Shown piece by piece: positions 23,999 through 32,768 of a DNA stretch of 64,000 nt. How positions within the stretch are numbered: position 1 is the stretch's first letter; each line of letters opens with the position of its first letter. This stretch comes from an uncultured Desulfovibrio sp. Its GTDB lineage: Bacteria; Desulfobacterota; Desulfovibrionia; Desulfovibrionales; Desulfovibrionaceae. The translations under genes and the position numbers were made by a program. The notes beneath the pieces are model-generated. The model saw only the letters and a program-made list of their open reading frames with translations. It was not told where the DNA came from and did not search any database. Where the stretch lies: positions 168,324-232,323 of the forward strand of contig NZ_CAJUBO010000001.1 in assembly GCF_910584445.1 (NCBI RefSeq), given 5' to 3'.

Positions 23999-24976
23999 AT
24001 GGTCTTGCTGCAGGCGTTCGGAGGGGTCTTCAGCCTCCTGCTCGTTGTGGGCGTGGGCTATGTCCTCGCGGCTCTCGGCTGGTTCTCGCCGGAGAGTCGC
24101 AGGCTCCTTCCCCGGCTCGTGACCAACGTGGCCCTGCCGCCGTTTCTCCTGTGCACCATCCTGCGCTCCTTCGGGCGCGAGGACCTGGCGCACATGCTCC
24201 AGGGCGCGCTCCTGCCGCTGGTCGCCATGGTGCTCATGTATGCGCTGGCCTGGGTGACGGGCCGCGCGGCCCGGGTGGACCGCCGGCATTTCGGCCTGTT
24301 CTGCGCCTGCGTCTCCAACCCGAACACCATCTTCATCGGCATCCCGGTCAATATGGCGCTCTTCGGGGAAGCGGCGGTGCCCTATGTGCTCCTCTACTAT
24401 TTCGCGAGCGCCGCGTTTTTCTGGACCGTGGGCAACTATGCCATCAGCAGGGACGAGCGCGCCGGCGGGTCCGCCGCGCGGCGGGAGGAAGCGGGAGCGG
24501 TCCCTGCGGAGAGCCGCCTGGCGGGACGGCTGAAAAACATCGTGTCCGCGCCCATGCTCGGTTTTCTGGCAGGCTTCCTCCTGGCGCTCCTGGAGGTGGA
24601 GCCGCCCCGCGTCATCCTGGACGCGGCGCGCCTGGTGGGCGGACTCACCACGCCGCTGGCCCTGATCTTCATCGGCGTGACCCTGCAGGGCATGGAGCTG
24701 CGCCGGCTCCACCTCACGCGGGACATGCTCCTGGCGCTGGCGGGCCGCATGGTGGCAAGCCCGCTCCTCATGTGGGCGCTCCTGCCGTTTTTCGGGCTGC
24801 CGGAACTTGCGGGCAGGGTCTTCGTCATGCAGGCGTCCCTGCCGGTGCTCATGCAGGTGGCTATCCTGAGCGGCTATTATGGGACGGACCCGGAGTTCGG
24901 CTCGCTCATGGTCTCGCTTTCCACGCTCGCCTGCGCAGTGACCATTCCCGTCTGGATGGTCCTGCTCTCGCTGTAG
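23999..24976 (+). CDS. AEC-family (auxin efflux carrier-like) permease
   Basis: This 325-residue integral membrane protein has about ten spans in two repeats. Typical AEC features are VTNVALPPFLLCTILRSFGR, CVSNPNTIFIGIPVNMALFG in helix 4-5, LVGGLTTPLALIFIGVTLQG, and QASLPVLMQVAILSGYYGTD near the end. Such carriers export organic acids or amino-acid-related anions; the substrate cannot be read from sequence. The ATG at 23999 has only a crowded AAGAAGGG before it, so the true start could be slightly downstream. It is a single rightward gene, convergent with the MFS gene. Confidence 0.88.
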   Translation: MVLLQAFGGVFSLLLVVGVGYVLAALGWFSPESRRLLPRLVTNVALPPFLLCTILRSFGREDLAHMLQGALLPLVAMVLMYALAWVTGRAARVDRRHFGLFCACVSNPNTIFIGIPVNMALFGEAAVPYVLLYYFASAAFFWTVGNYAISRDERAGGSAARREEAGAVPAESRLAGRLKNIVSAPMLGFLAGFLLALLEVEPPRVILDAARLVGGLTTPLALIFIGVTLQGMELRRLHLTRDMLLALAGRMVASPLLMWALLPFFGLPELAGRVFVMQASLPVLMQVAILSGYYGTDPEFGSLMVSLSTLACAVTIPVWMVLLSL

Positions 24977-25052
24977 CTCCGCCGCTATCCCACGATCTTC
25001 CTTCCCCGGGGGGAGGCGCCCTTTCGCCGGATGGCCGGGGGCGTCCGGCGGC

Positions 25053-26237
25053 CTACTCGCCGCGGGATTCCGGGCCGCGCGAAAGCAGATACGAGAAGAG
25101 CGCCCCCAGCGCGGCCACGCCCGCCAGCACCTGGATGGCCGCGGGCAGGCCCGCCATGTCGGCCACGCGCCCCAGAAACGGCTGCGCCACCCCGCCGAGG
25201 CTGGTGGACAGCCCCAGCGTCACGCCGGAGGCAAAGCCGATGTTCCGGGCAAGGAGCCGCTGGCCCAGGACCACCTGGGAACTGAAGGGCGCGTAGAGCA
25301 CAAAGCCGAGCAGGGGCAGGACGGCATAGCCCCAGCCGGCATCGGGCGCGAGGCTGAAGGCGAGCACGGCCACGGGCATGAGGCTGAAGGCCAGGCGGAT
25401 GACCGGCACGCAGCCGATGCGGTCCGAGAGCAGGCCGCCCATGATGTTGCAGGCCACGCCGCTGGCGCAGAAGATGATCAGCGCCAGGGCGCCGGCGGCT
25501 TTGGACTGCCCGAAGACGTTGACCCAATAGAGCGGGATGAAGGCGTTGAAGCCCACAAAGACCGTGGAACGGGCCACGATGACCACGATGAGCCGGGAAA
25601 ATTCATGCCAGTTGTTGGCCGGCGGATGCGCCGCGTTCGCTGCTCCGGCGGCGGAGCGTTGCGAAGCGCGTTGCGGAGAGGGCGGCGTTGTCCTGCCCAG
25701 GCGCGTGATGCCCCAGAGCAGGACGAGCGCCATGGCGATGCCGAGCGCGGCAAAGACGGCCATGCCGCGAATGCCGAAGCCGCCCACAAAGACGGTCACG
25801 AGGAGCGGCCCGAGGATGAAGCCGCTGTTGCCGCCGATGGAGAAGATGCTCAGGCCGATGCCCTTGCTCTTGCCGGAGACCTTGTTGGCGTGGCGCGCGC
25901 CTTCGGGATGGAAGAGCGCCGAACCGACGCCGCTCACGGCAATGGCGGTGAACATGGCCCAGTAGCCGCCGAGAAAGCCCATGCAGGCGATGCCGCAGCC
26001 CGCCAGCGCCACGCCCAGGGGCAGGAACCACGGCTTGGAGAGCCTGTCGGCCAGCAGGCCGAAAATGGGCTGGATGATGGAGGACAGGCAGGAATAGGCG
26101 AGCATGAGTCCGCCCGTGGCCTGATAGTCCAGCCCGTAGGCCGAACGCAGGTACGGCAGCGAGGCGGGCAGGGCGCCCGCGTTGACATCGCAGGAGAGAT
26201 GCCCCAAAGCGAGCAGCAGGATCTTTTTCTTTTCCAT
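25053..26237 (-). CDS. MFS transporter, fosmidomycin-resistance (Fsr) type
   Basis: The 394-residue, twelve-span major facilitator opens MEKKKILLLALGHLSCDVNA, the start typical of Fsr-like exporters. It has IIQPIFGLLADRLSKPW in the 2-3 loop and SGVGSALFHPEGARHANKVS, the characteristic Fsr motif. A hydrophilic central loop (around residues 185-215, Ala/Pro-rich) divides the two six-helix halves. Fsr-family members export phosphonate or other small compounds, but the natural substrate is unknown here. Its leftward stop faces the AEC gene. Confidence 0.87.
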   Translation of the reverse strand: MEKKKILLLALGHLSCDVNAGALPASLPYLRSAYGLDYQATGGLMLAYSCLSSIIQPIFGLLADRLSKPWFLPLGVALAGCGIACMGFLGGYWAMFTAIAVSGVGSALFHPEGARHANKVSGKSKGIGLSIFSIGGNSGFILGPLLVTVFVGGFGIRGMAVFAALGIAMALVLLWGITRLGRTTPPSPQRASQRSAAGAANAAHPPANNWHEFSRLIVVIVARSTVFVGFNAFIPLYWVNVFGQSKAAGALALIIFCASGVACNIMGGLLSDRIGCVPVIRLAFSLMPVAVLAFSLAPDAGWGYAVLPLLGFVLYAPFSSQVVLGQRLLARNIGFASGVTLGLSTSLGGVAQPFLGRVADMAGLPAAIQVLAGVAALGALFSYLLSRGPESRGE

Positions 26238-26284
26238 GGCCCCATGAGGCTACGCTTCGGGGCGGAAAAATCCAAGGCTGTTTT

Positions 26285-27055
26285 TCAGGCACGATCCAGG
26301 CTGTAGCCGCGCGGGGTGAGCATGTAGCCGCCGGCCCTGCGGCTCTCGCTGTTGCCGATGATGACGAGGGAGAGCATGTCCGCGCGCGAGGGGTCGGCAT
26401 CCGCCAGCGTGGTGAGGATGACCTCCTGCCCGGGGCGGAAGGCCTTGCGGACCATGCCCACCGGGCAGTCGGGCGCGCGCAGGCGGCGCGCGGTCTCCAG
26501 CGCCATGGCGAGGTGGTCCGGGCGCCCGTGCGAGCGCGGATTGTAGAGCACGCAGACGAAATCCGCCTCCAGTGCGGCTTCGAGCCTGTGCCGGATGCGC
26601 GCAAGCGGGGTGAGCAGGTCGCTCAGGCTCACGCAGGCGAAGTCATGGGTCAGGGGCGCGCCCAGCAGGGCCGCGGCGGCGCAGAGCGCGGGCACCCCGG
26701 GCACCACGGTGAAGGGCACGGTTTCCAGCAGGTCCCGCTGCTCAAGCATCTCCAGCGCAAGCCCCGCCATGGCATAGATGCCCGCGTCACCGGAGCTGAC
26801 CAGGGCCGTGGGCGTGCCGCCAAGGGCGGACTCCACGGCGGCGGCGCAGCGTTCGTGTTCCCGGCGCATGCCCGAGCCGATGCGGCGCTTGCCCGCGAGC
26901 AGCTCCGGGGGCACCAGGTCGAGATACAGGTCATAGCCCGCAATGCAGCGCGCCGTCTCCAGCGCGGCGCGGGCCTGCGGCGTGAGCAGGGCGGCATCGC
27001 CGGGGCCGAGTCCCACGACGAGGAGCGGCGCGGCGCCGGGGGGAGTGTGCGTCAT
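26285..27055 (-). CDS. cobJ: precorrin-3B/cobalt-factor III C17-methyltransferase
   Basis: The enzyme methylates C17 and contracts the tetrapyrrole ring during cobalamin synthesis. The 256-residue sequence has the SAM-dependent tetrapyrrole methylase motifs: LLVVGLGPGDAALLTPQA, GYDLYLDLV, VSSGDAGIYAMAGLALEM, VPGVPALCAAAALLGAPLTH, FACVSLSDLLTP and CVLYNPRSHGRPDHL. In an anaerobe, with cbiG immediately upstream, the cobalt-first substrate (CbiH function) is expected. Its ATG overlaps the cbiG stop by four bases (27052-27055). Confidence 0.93.
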   Translation of the reverse strand: MTHTPPGAAPLLVVGLGPGDAALLTPQARAALETARCIAGYDLYLDLVPPELLAGKRRIGSGMRREHERCAAAVESALGGTPTALVSSGDAGIYAMAGLALEMLEQRDLLETVPFTVVPGVPALCAAAALLGAPLTHDFACVSLSDLLTPLARIRHRLEAALEADFVCVLYNPRSHGRPDHLAMALETARRLRAPDCPVGMVRKAFRPGQEVILTTLADADPSRADMLSLVIIGNSESRRAGGYMLTPRGYSLDRA

Positions 27056-28305
27056 GATCCTTCTCCTTCGCCGGGGGCGACGCTCAGGGCAACGGCCACG
27101 GTGACGCGGCCCGCGAAAACGGTCTTGGGCGCCAGCAGGACGGCTCCGGCGGCGAGGTCTGCCTGTCGCGCCGCGAGCAGGGCGGCGGCTTCGCACACGC
27201 TGAACGGGGGCAGGCCGAAGCGTTGCCCCGCGGCCGGGGAGGGGTGCGGCGCGGGCACGGCCGCCAGTTGCGGGGCCGCGAACGCCAGAAGCGGCACGCC
27301 GAGCGCGCGCGCCGCCTTTTCCAGGCCAGGCTCGTCCGTTTTTTCCGTCACGGTGGCGAGATCCGCAAGGGCCGCCGGTTCCAGACCGTGTTCTTCCAGT
27401 GTGCGGGCAAGAGCCGCGAGAATGGCCGGGGCGTCCGTTCCCCCGCGACAGCCGATGCCCGCATGGAGGCGGCGCGCGGCCAGACGCAGCAGCCCCGACG
27501 CCGGGGCGCGGCGCTCCCAGTGGACGGCCACGAGCGGGACGTCCCCTCCGGCGGGAAGGTCCGCCGCCTCCAGCCGCAGGAACTGCGGGGCGCGCGCCTG
27601 AGGCAGGCAGGCGCGGGGATCAAGCAGAGGAACAGGCTCGCCCTCGAGCAACGCCGCGGCCACGCGGGGCAGGCGTTCCCAGTCGAGGATCCGCAGGCCC
27701 GCGTCACGGGCGAGGATGTCCAGAGCGGGGGGCGCCCCCGGCGCCGTGTCCGAGGCGGTGGTGATGACGGGGAGCGCCCGGAGCAGGCGGCCCACATGCC
27801 GGGCGAGGTCGTTGCCGCCGCCCCAGTGCCCGGAAAGGAGGCTCACCGCGAAGCGTCCCGCCGGATCAAGCACCACCACGGGGGGGTCCACGCTCTTGTG
27901 GCGCAGCAGCGGCGCCAGCGCCCGCACGGCGATGCCCGCCGCGCCAATGACGATGTGCCCCTGGTGGCGGCGATAGTTGCGCGCCAGGGCGGCGGAAAAG
28001 CGGGCAAAGGGGTGGAATCCCGCGCCGGGGGGCGCGGCGTCTTCGGCGACGGTCCCGGGCGCGCAGATCCGGGCGGGCGCGAACAGGCGGCAGGCGCGCA
28101 CGTCCGCATCGCCTCCGGGCGATGACCAGGGCGCTTCCGCCAGGCGGGCGGCAAGGGCGCGGGCGGTGGCAAGCCCCTGACGGCTGAGCGTCCAGCAGGC
28201 AAGGGCGGGAAAGGCCGCGCCGGTTTCGCGGGGCGCCGTTTCCGGCCGCTTTCGGGAATGCCGGCGCAGGGGGCGCCGGGCCGGGGAACGCCGCACCGGG
28301 ATCAC
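27052..28305 (-). CDS. cbiG: cobalt-precorrin-5A hydrolase
   Basis: CbiG opens the delta-lactone ring of cobalt-precorrin 5A with release of acetaldehyde, in the anaerobic cobalamin pathway. The 417-residue protein has the N-terminal and central domains (GHIVIGAAGIAVRALAPLLR, SVDPPVVVLDPAGRFAVSLL, SGHWGGGNDLARHVG) and a C-terminal CbiG_C domain (LHAGIGCRGGTDAPAILAAL). It starts at GTG (28305), overlapping the hemL stop, so about 38 basic residues precede the usual N-terminus. These may be a real extension produced by translational coupling. Confidence 0.9.
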   Translation of the reverse strand: MIPVRRSPARRPLRRHSRKRPETAPRETGAAFPALACWTLSRQGLATARALAARLAEAPWSSPGGDADVRACRLFAPARICAPGTVAEDAAPPGAGFHPFARFSAALARNYRRHQGHIVIGAAGIAVRALAPLLRHKSVDPPVVVLDPAGRFAVSLLSGHWGGGNDLARHVGRLLRALPVITTASDTAPGAPPALDILARDAGLRILDWERLPRVAAALLEGEPVPLLDPRACLPQARAPQFLRLEAADLPAGGDVPLVAVHWERRAPASGLLRLAARRLHAGIGCRGGTDAPAILAALARTLEEHGLEPAALADLATVTEKTDEPGLEKAARALGVPLLAFAAPQLAAVPAPHPSPAAGQRFGLPPFSVCEAAALLAARQADLAAGAVLLAPKTVFAGRVTVAVALSVAPGEGEGS

Positions 28306-29579
28306 GCCCGGAAGTCCACCGCCTCCGCCGCCTCCAGGGCGCGGGCGAAGTCTTCGTCCGTATGCGCGAACGAGACCATGCCCGTCTCGAAGCCCGAGGG
28401 CGCGAGATAGATGCCGTGCGCCCGCATCTGCTTGTAGAAGGCGGTGAAGAGCTTCTGGTCGCAGGCTTTGGACTGCGCGAAGTTCGTCACTGGCGTGGCG
28501 CTGAAGAAGGGGCAGAACATGGAGGCGATGGCCGGCACCTGAACGGGAACGCCCTTGGCCCGCAGGATGTCGCCCAGCGTGCGGGCAAAGGCGGCGGTGC
28601 GGGCCTCCAGGGCGGCATAGTCCATGGTCCTGAGAAGGCGCAGGGTGGCGAGGCCCGCCGCCATAGCCAGCGGATTGCCCGAAAGCGTGCCCGCCTGATA
28701 GACGTCTCCCGCCGGGGCCACGCGTTCCATATAGCGGCGCTTGCCGCCGAATGCGCCCACCGGCAGGCCCCCGCCGATGATCTTGCCGAAGCAGGTGAGG
28801 TCAGGGTCGATGCCGAAGCGCGCCTGCGCGCCGCCGTAGGCCAGGCGGAAGCCCGTGATGACCTCGTCGAAGATGAGCAGGCTCCGGGCGTCTTCCGTCA
28901 GGCGGCGCAGGCCCTCCAGAAAGCCCGGCAGCGGCGGCACGAGTCCCATATTGGCGGCCACCGGCTCCACAATGACCGCCGCGATGCGCTCCCCGTGCTG
29001 CCGGAAGCACGCCTCGGCCGCGGCAAGGTCGTTGTAGGGCACGAGCAGGGTCTCTTCCACCACGGCCCGGGGCACGCCGGGCGTGCCGGGAATGGAAAGC
29101 GTGGCTACCCCGGAACCGGCGGCGGCGAGGAAGGGGTCCGCATGGCCGTGGTAGCAGCCGATGAACTTGACCACCTTGTCCCGCCCGGTGACGGCGCGGG
29201 CCAGGCGCAGGGCGCTCATGGTGGCCTCGGTGCCGGAATTGACCATGCGTACCATTTCCAGGCCGGGCATGGCCGCCACCACTTCCTCGGCCAGGGCCAC
29301 CTCGTCCGGGCAGGGGGCGCCGAAGCTGGTGCCCCGGCCCACGGCCGCGCGCAGGGCCGCGCTCACGGAAGGCTCGTCATGGCCGAGGATCATGGGACCC
29401 CAGGACAGGACGAAATCCACATAGTCCCTGCCGTCCACATCCCTGAGATGGGCGCCGTGGGCCTCGGCGATGAAGAGGGGCAGGCTCTCCACATTGCGGC
29501 AGGCCCGCACCGGGCTGTTGACGCCGCCGGGGATGAGGGCGCAGGCCGCTTCGTAGAGCTGGCGCGAACGTTCGTCCAT
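28302..29579 (-). CDS. hemL: glutamate-1-semialdehyde 2,1-aminomutase
   Basis: HemL makes 5-aminolevulinate in the C5 pathway, the entry to all tetrapyrroles. The 425-residue PLP enzyme shows GGVNSPVRACRNV, SWGPMILGHDEP, VNSGTEATMSALRLARAVTG, GCYHGHADPFL, LIFDEVITGFRLAYGGAQAR, and the PLP lysine in CFGKIIGGGLPVGAFGG. Length and start match the family. It follows the ahb gene and precedes cbiG and cobJ on the same strand, so one transcript covers early and branch steps of tetrapyrrole synthesis. Confidence 0.96.
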   Translation of the reverse strand: MDERSRQLYEAACALIPGGVNSPVRACRNVESLPLFIAEAHGAHLRDVDGRDYVDFVLSWGPMILGHDEPSVSAALRAAVGRGTSFGAPCPDEVALAEEVVAAMPGLEMVRMVNSGTEATMSALRLARAVTGRDKVVKFIGCYHGHADPFLAAAGSGVATLSIPGTPGVPRAVVEETLLVPYNDLAAAEACFRQHGERIAAVIVEPVAANMGLVPPLPGFLEGLRRLTEDARSLLIFDEVITGFRLAYGGAQARFGIDPDLTCFGKIIGGGLPVGAFGGKRRYMERVAPAGDVYQAGTLSGNPLAMAAGLATLRLLRTMDYAALEARTAAFARTLGDILRAKGVPVQVPAIASMFCPFFSATPVTNFAQSKACDQKLFTAFYKQMRAHGIYLAPSGFETGMVSFAHTDEDFARALEAAEAVDFRA

Positions 29580-29634
29580 GGCAGAGGCTCCTTGTCTCGT
29601 TCTCGTGCCGCCGGGCGTTTCCCGGGGAACGCGG

Positions 29635-30114
29635 TCAGGCGAAATAGATCATGGAAGTTTTTTTCAGTTCCCTGAGGCTGCGGAGGACGGCATAGTCGCG
29701 CAGGGGCCAGGCGGCCAGCAGGTCCTCCACCACGCCCAGGCATTCGGCCTCGCTGCGGCCGTGCACCATGGTGTAGAGGGTATAGGGCCAGTCGGGCGCG
29801 GCGCTGGGCCGGTAATAGGCGTGGGAGACACGCGCGTGCGCGGCGGCGATGGGACCGCAGACGTTCGCCGTTTCTTCGTCGGCGATCCAGGCCACCATGG
29901 CGTTGTGCGTCCAGCCGGTGCGCTGGTGGCGGATGCTGGCGCCGAAACGGCGGATGGACCCGCTCGCCCTGAGACGGGAAAGCAGGCCGAGCACCTCGGC
30001 TTCCGTCAGGCCCGTCTGCGCGGCGATGTCCGCATAGGGCGTGAGCGAATCGGGAAGATCCCCCTGCACGATGGCAAGCGCCGCGCGTTCGGCGGCGCTG
30101 AACTGCGGCGGCAT
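29635..30114 (-). CDS. siroheme decarboxylase subunit (AhbA/AhbB family)
   Basis: The 159-residue protein resembles Lrp/AsnC regulators: a winged helix (TPYADIAAQTGLTEAEVLGL, LSRLRASGSIRRFGASIRHQ), followed by an effector-like domain (TNEN-type segment NVCGPIAAAHARVSHAYYRP, WPYTLYTMVHGRSEAEC). The VSHAYYRP and WPYTLYTM motifs are those of siroheme decarboxylase, which removes two acetate carboxyls from siroheme to give didecarboxysiroheme in the alternative heme pathway described in Desulfovibrio. AhbA and AhbB form a heterodimer; only one is here and I cannot decide which. Placement before hemL supports the enzyme over a regulator. AGGAG precedes the ATG. Confidence 0.85.
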   Translation of the reverse strand: MPPQFSAAERAALAIVQGDLPDSLTPYADIAAQTGLTEAEVLGLLSRLRASGSIRRFGASIRHQRTGWTHNAMVAWIADEETANVCGPIAAAHARVSHAYYRPSAAPDWPYTLYTMVHGRSEAECLGVVEDLLAAWPLRDYAVLRSLRELKKTSMIYFA

Positions 30115-30241
30115 GCCTGCTCCTGGTGTCTCAGCGCGAAAATTCCGCGCGGGTCCGCGGTGTCCGCCTTTGCAGGCAGACACCGGTTTCCGGGCATCGG
30201 GGGCGCTGGCGCGGCGGTCGCCCTCGTCGGATGACCGTTTG

Positions 30242-30796
30242 CTAGCGCTTGAACGAGCGCGCGAAAAGGTCCTGGATGGCGATGCGGCCGTTGTCTTCCA
30301 GGAAACGGGTGCCCGTGGCCGCAAAGTGGGCGTGCGCGATGACCGGCGCCTCCACTTCCGTCCAGACGTCCTTGTCCCAGACGAACCAGGCGCCGCGCGG
30401 CTGGTCGAAAACATGGAGGGGCTTGTTGCAGATCTTGGCGAATTCCGCGCCCCAGCCCGTGCCGCCCTTGACGGTATTGTCCGGCTGGATGGCGCCCACC
30501 ACAAAGACCTCGTCGCCGCTGCTCACCTGCCAGCAGATGGACTGGAGCACCTTGCGGAAGAGCGGGGCGCGCGTGTACTCCCGGTTCATGAGGCGGGAAA
30601 CGTAGGTCAGGCTCACGTCCTTGAGGGCAAGCTCCTCGGAGGTGAGGACGCGCACGCCGCGGCTGCGGTCGATCTGGTGGCCTTCAAAGCTGTAGTTCAC
30701 TTCCTCGATGCCCCAGCTTTCCGCGAGCGCGCCGAAAAACTGTTCCGTTCCGGCGGCGCCGCCGCTGTAGAGCACGCATTGCGCGGGATTGAGCAT
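30242..30796 (-). CDS. conserved hypothetical protein, SLOG-like Rossmann fold
   Basis: This 184-residue protein starts MLNPAQCVLYSGGAAGTEQF. The glycine-rich YSGGAAGTE at the end of the first strand, together with GWGAEFAKICNKPLHVFDQP near residue 130, resembles SLOG/YpsA-type nucleotide-binding proteins, where GG and a T/E pair bind phosphate. Between them is a charged segment (LTSEELALKDVSLTYVSRLM) and GDEVFVVGAIQPDNTVKGG. I do not assign a reaction. AGGAG six bases before the ATG supports the start. The tetrapyrrole cluster lies downstream at a 127-base gap, so a link is possible but not shown. Confidence 0.7.
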   Translation of the reverse strand: MLNPAQCVLYSGGAAGTEQFFGALAESWGIEEVNYSFEGHQIDRSRGVRVLTSEELALKDVSLTYVSRLMNREYTRAPLFRKVLQSICWQVSSGDEVFVVGAIQPDNTVKGGTGWGAEFAKICNKPLHVFDQPRGAWFVWDKDVWTEVEAPVIAHAHFAATGTRFLEDNGRIAIQDLFARSFKR

Positions 30797-30932
30797 GGTC
30801 GACTCCTGAAAGAGGGTGATGGCCCGGCGGCCGGGCCGACATCATGGCAGAATTCCGCCTCCGGGGCAAGGCGCGGGCGTCCGCTCCAGACGGGACTTGG
30901 AATATCATATACTCCAGCCTTGCGAAAGCGCT

Positions 30933-31817
30933 CTAGTGTCGTGCGCCCGTGTCCTCTTCCTCGAACGCGGGGCTGAAGCTGTTGATGCCCCAGGTGAGCG
31001 CCAGCACATAGAGCGCGGCAAAGACCGCCAGGGCCGAGCAGAGAAACGGCGGCGCGGACAGCGCCAGGCGCATGAGCAGGGTGCCGATGACAAAGCCGGA
31101 ATTGCGGAACACGGCGAAATAGCAGGGCATGTAGCGCTGGGCGATGAGCACCATGCCGATATCCGCAAAGATGAGCACCGTGTAGATGGTTTCAAAAAAT
31201 CCCGAGCCTCCGGGAACCGGATGCCCGTGCAGGGCCGCCCAGATGTGCTCCGCGCCGATGCCCACGAAAATGCCGAAGAGGATGAGGGCCAGGAGCTTTT
31301 TGCTGAGGATGTACCGCTGCCGCTGCGCGTCGCTGCGGATGAAATGCTGGTGACGCTGGATATGCCGGTAAACGCCGAGGCAGAGGAAGACGCAGAGCGC
31401 GGCCGTGGCCGAGGCCGCGATCTCCCCGATCTGGAGGAGATTGCCCAGGCCGATCTCCACGGGTTCGCCGAATTTGGGAAGCTCCTTGAAGGCGTTGCGC
31501 AGCAGGATGAGCGTCAGGATCTCCAGCTGCTTGCCCATGGAGCGCGAAAGCGAGGCCGGCAGCACAAAGATGAGGCTCAGCACCTCCATGCCCAGGATGA
31601 GGGTGAAGGCAAGCTCGATGGCCCAGAAATGGCTGTGCGGCGGTCGCGGCAGCCACGCCGGGAAGACCCCCTGACGCTGGAGTTCCACGGCCGCCAGGAT
31701 GAACAGATAGATCCAGAGCAGATACAGGGCCAGGCGGCGCTGGGTGAGCGCGCCCTCCCAGAACTGGTGCAGCCGGTCATAGAGGCGGCAAAGCGCGGGG
31801 GCAAGGGTGCCGGGCAT
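30933..31817 (-). CDS. hypothetical polytopic membrane protein
   Basis: This 294-residue protein has about seven hydrophobic spans. The first (LALYLLWIYLFILAAVEL) follows a 30-residue cytoplasmic start. An amphipathic region with KQLEILTLILLRNAFKEL, between spans 2 and 3, resembles the interior helix of some voltage-sensor-like or ion-channel-like membrane proteins. The central loop is basic (HIQRHQHFIRSDAQRQRYIL). I do not recognise the family. GGGAG five bases before the ATG sets the start. The TAG stop lies in CGCTCTAGTG, a sequence like the REP-type repeat. Confidence 0.7.
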   Translation of the reverse strand: MPGTLAPALCRLYDRLHQFWEGALTQRRLALYLLWIYLFILAAVELQRQGVFPAWLPRPPHSHFWAIELAFTLILGMEVLSLIFVLPASLSRSMGKQLEILTLILLRNAFKELPKFGEPVEIGLGNLLQIGEIAASATAALCVFLCLGVYRHIQRHQHFIRSDAQRQRYILSKKLLALILFGIFVGIGAEHIWAALHGHPVPGGSGFFETIYTVLIFADIGMVLIAQRYMPCYFAVFRNSGFVIGTLLMRLALSAPPFLCSALAVFAALYVLALTWGINSFSPAFEEEDTGARH

Positions 31818-31987
31818 GGAGTCTCCCTGAAACGTGGCCGGCGGCGGCCTGCGCGCCGGTCGCATGCGTGCCGCAAGGATAGCGTCACGGGCGCAAAAGT
31901 CAAAGCGGAACGCCGGGGGGAGAGAAAAGGCCGCCGGAGCCTCCCGTGCGGGAAACTCCGGCGGCCGGAACTGTCCGTGGAATCGTT

Positions 31988-32707
31988 CTAGAAGCCGAAG
32001 CCGTCCGAATCGGCGCCGGAGGCACCGAAGCCGAAGTCATCCGGCACGCTGCTTTCGGCGGCGGGCTGGGCCTCTTCGGCCGCAACGGCGCCGGCGGCGC
32101 CGGCAGCGGCGCCACCCACGACCATGCCCTTGAGTCCGTCCTTGATGGCGTCCTTGATGGTCTGCATGAGTTCGTCGTGGCTCACGGCGACCTTGCCCTG
32201 GAATTCGGCGATCTGGCGGTTGAGACCGCCCATGTCGGTCTTCATGGCCTTGATCTTGCCTTCCAGCTCGTCGCATTTTTTCTGCGCGGCCTCGGCGCGG
32301 GACTCAAAGGGTTCCAGTTCGCGCACGCGGGCTTCAAGCTTGACCACGGCCTCGCTCTGGCGGGTGGCGGCGGCATTGGCCTCGGCCAGGGCGTCCAGCG
32401 CCTGGGCGGCCAGGGCCTTGGTGCGGCCGTCCATGGGCGTGAGAGAGACATTGTCGCCCAGGGCCTTGCGCGATTTGGCAACAAAGGCCGCCCAGTCCTG
32501 GCCTTCGGCCCATTCAAAGTCCATGAATTTCGGGTACCAGCGCGCGAGCCACGCGGCCGCGAACGGCGCCACGGCGGCGGCGCAGGCGGCGCAGGTCACG
32601 GAACGGCCCGCGATGAAGCCGGCCAGTTCCTTCACGTCCGCGTCCTTTTTGCCCGTGACGAGGGCGAGAACGGATTCCAGGGGAAAGACTTTACGATCGT
32701 CAGCCAT
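31988..32707 (-). CDS. qmoD: QmoD, promoter-distal protein of the qmo operon
   Basis: The gene follows qmoC by 61 bases, the place of the conserved gene (DVU0851) studied with qmoABC in D. vulgaris. The 239-residue protein has a short N-terminal domain with one Cys-rich/hydrophobic stretch (GRSVTCAACAAAVAPFAAAW), a long coiled-coil region (around residues 105-185, including EARVRELEPFESRAEAAQKK) and a Gly/Ala-rich hinge. The unusual acidic/aromatic C-terminus (DDFGFGASGADSDGFGF) repeats a GFGF-type motif. The function is not established; a role in assembly or contact with AprBA is a reasonable inference. GAGGAGG lies eight bases before the ATG. Confidence 0.85.
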   Translation of the reverse strand: MADDRKVFPLESVLALVTGKKDADVKELAGFIAGRSVTCAACAAAVAPFAAAWLARWYPKFMDFEWAEGQDWAAFVAKSRKALGDNVSLTPMDGRTKALAAQALDALAEANAAATRQSEAVVKLEARVRELEPFESRAEAAQKKCDELEGKIKAMKTDMGGLNRQIAEFQGKVAVSHDELMQTIKDAIKDGLKGMVVGGAAAGAAGAVAAEEAQPAAESSVPDDFGFGASGADSDGFGF

Positions 32708-32768
32708 GGCGGCTTCCTCCTCAAAAAACGATACGACGTTCGTGCGTTGCCCGTGCCGTGGCTGCGGG

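Noticed and set aside
29635..30114. Lrp/AsnC-type transcription regulator
   Set aside because: The fold is shared, but VSHAYYRP and WPYTLYTM motifs and the hemL-cbiG-cobJ context favour a siroheme decarboxylase subunit.
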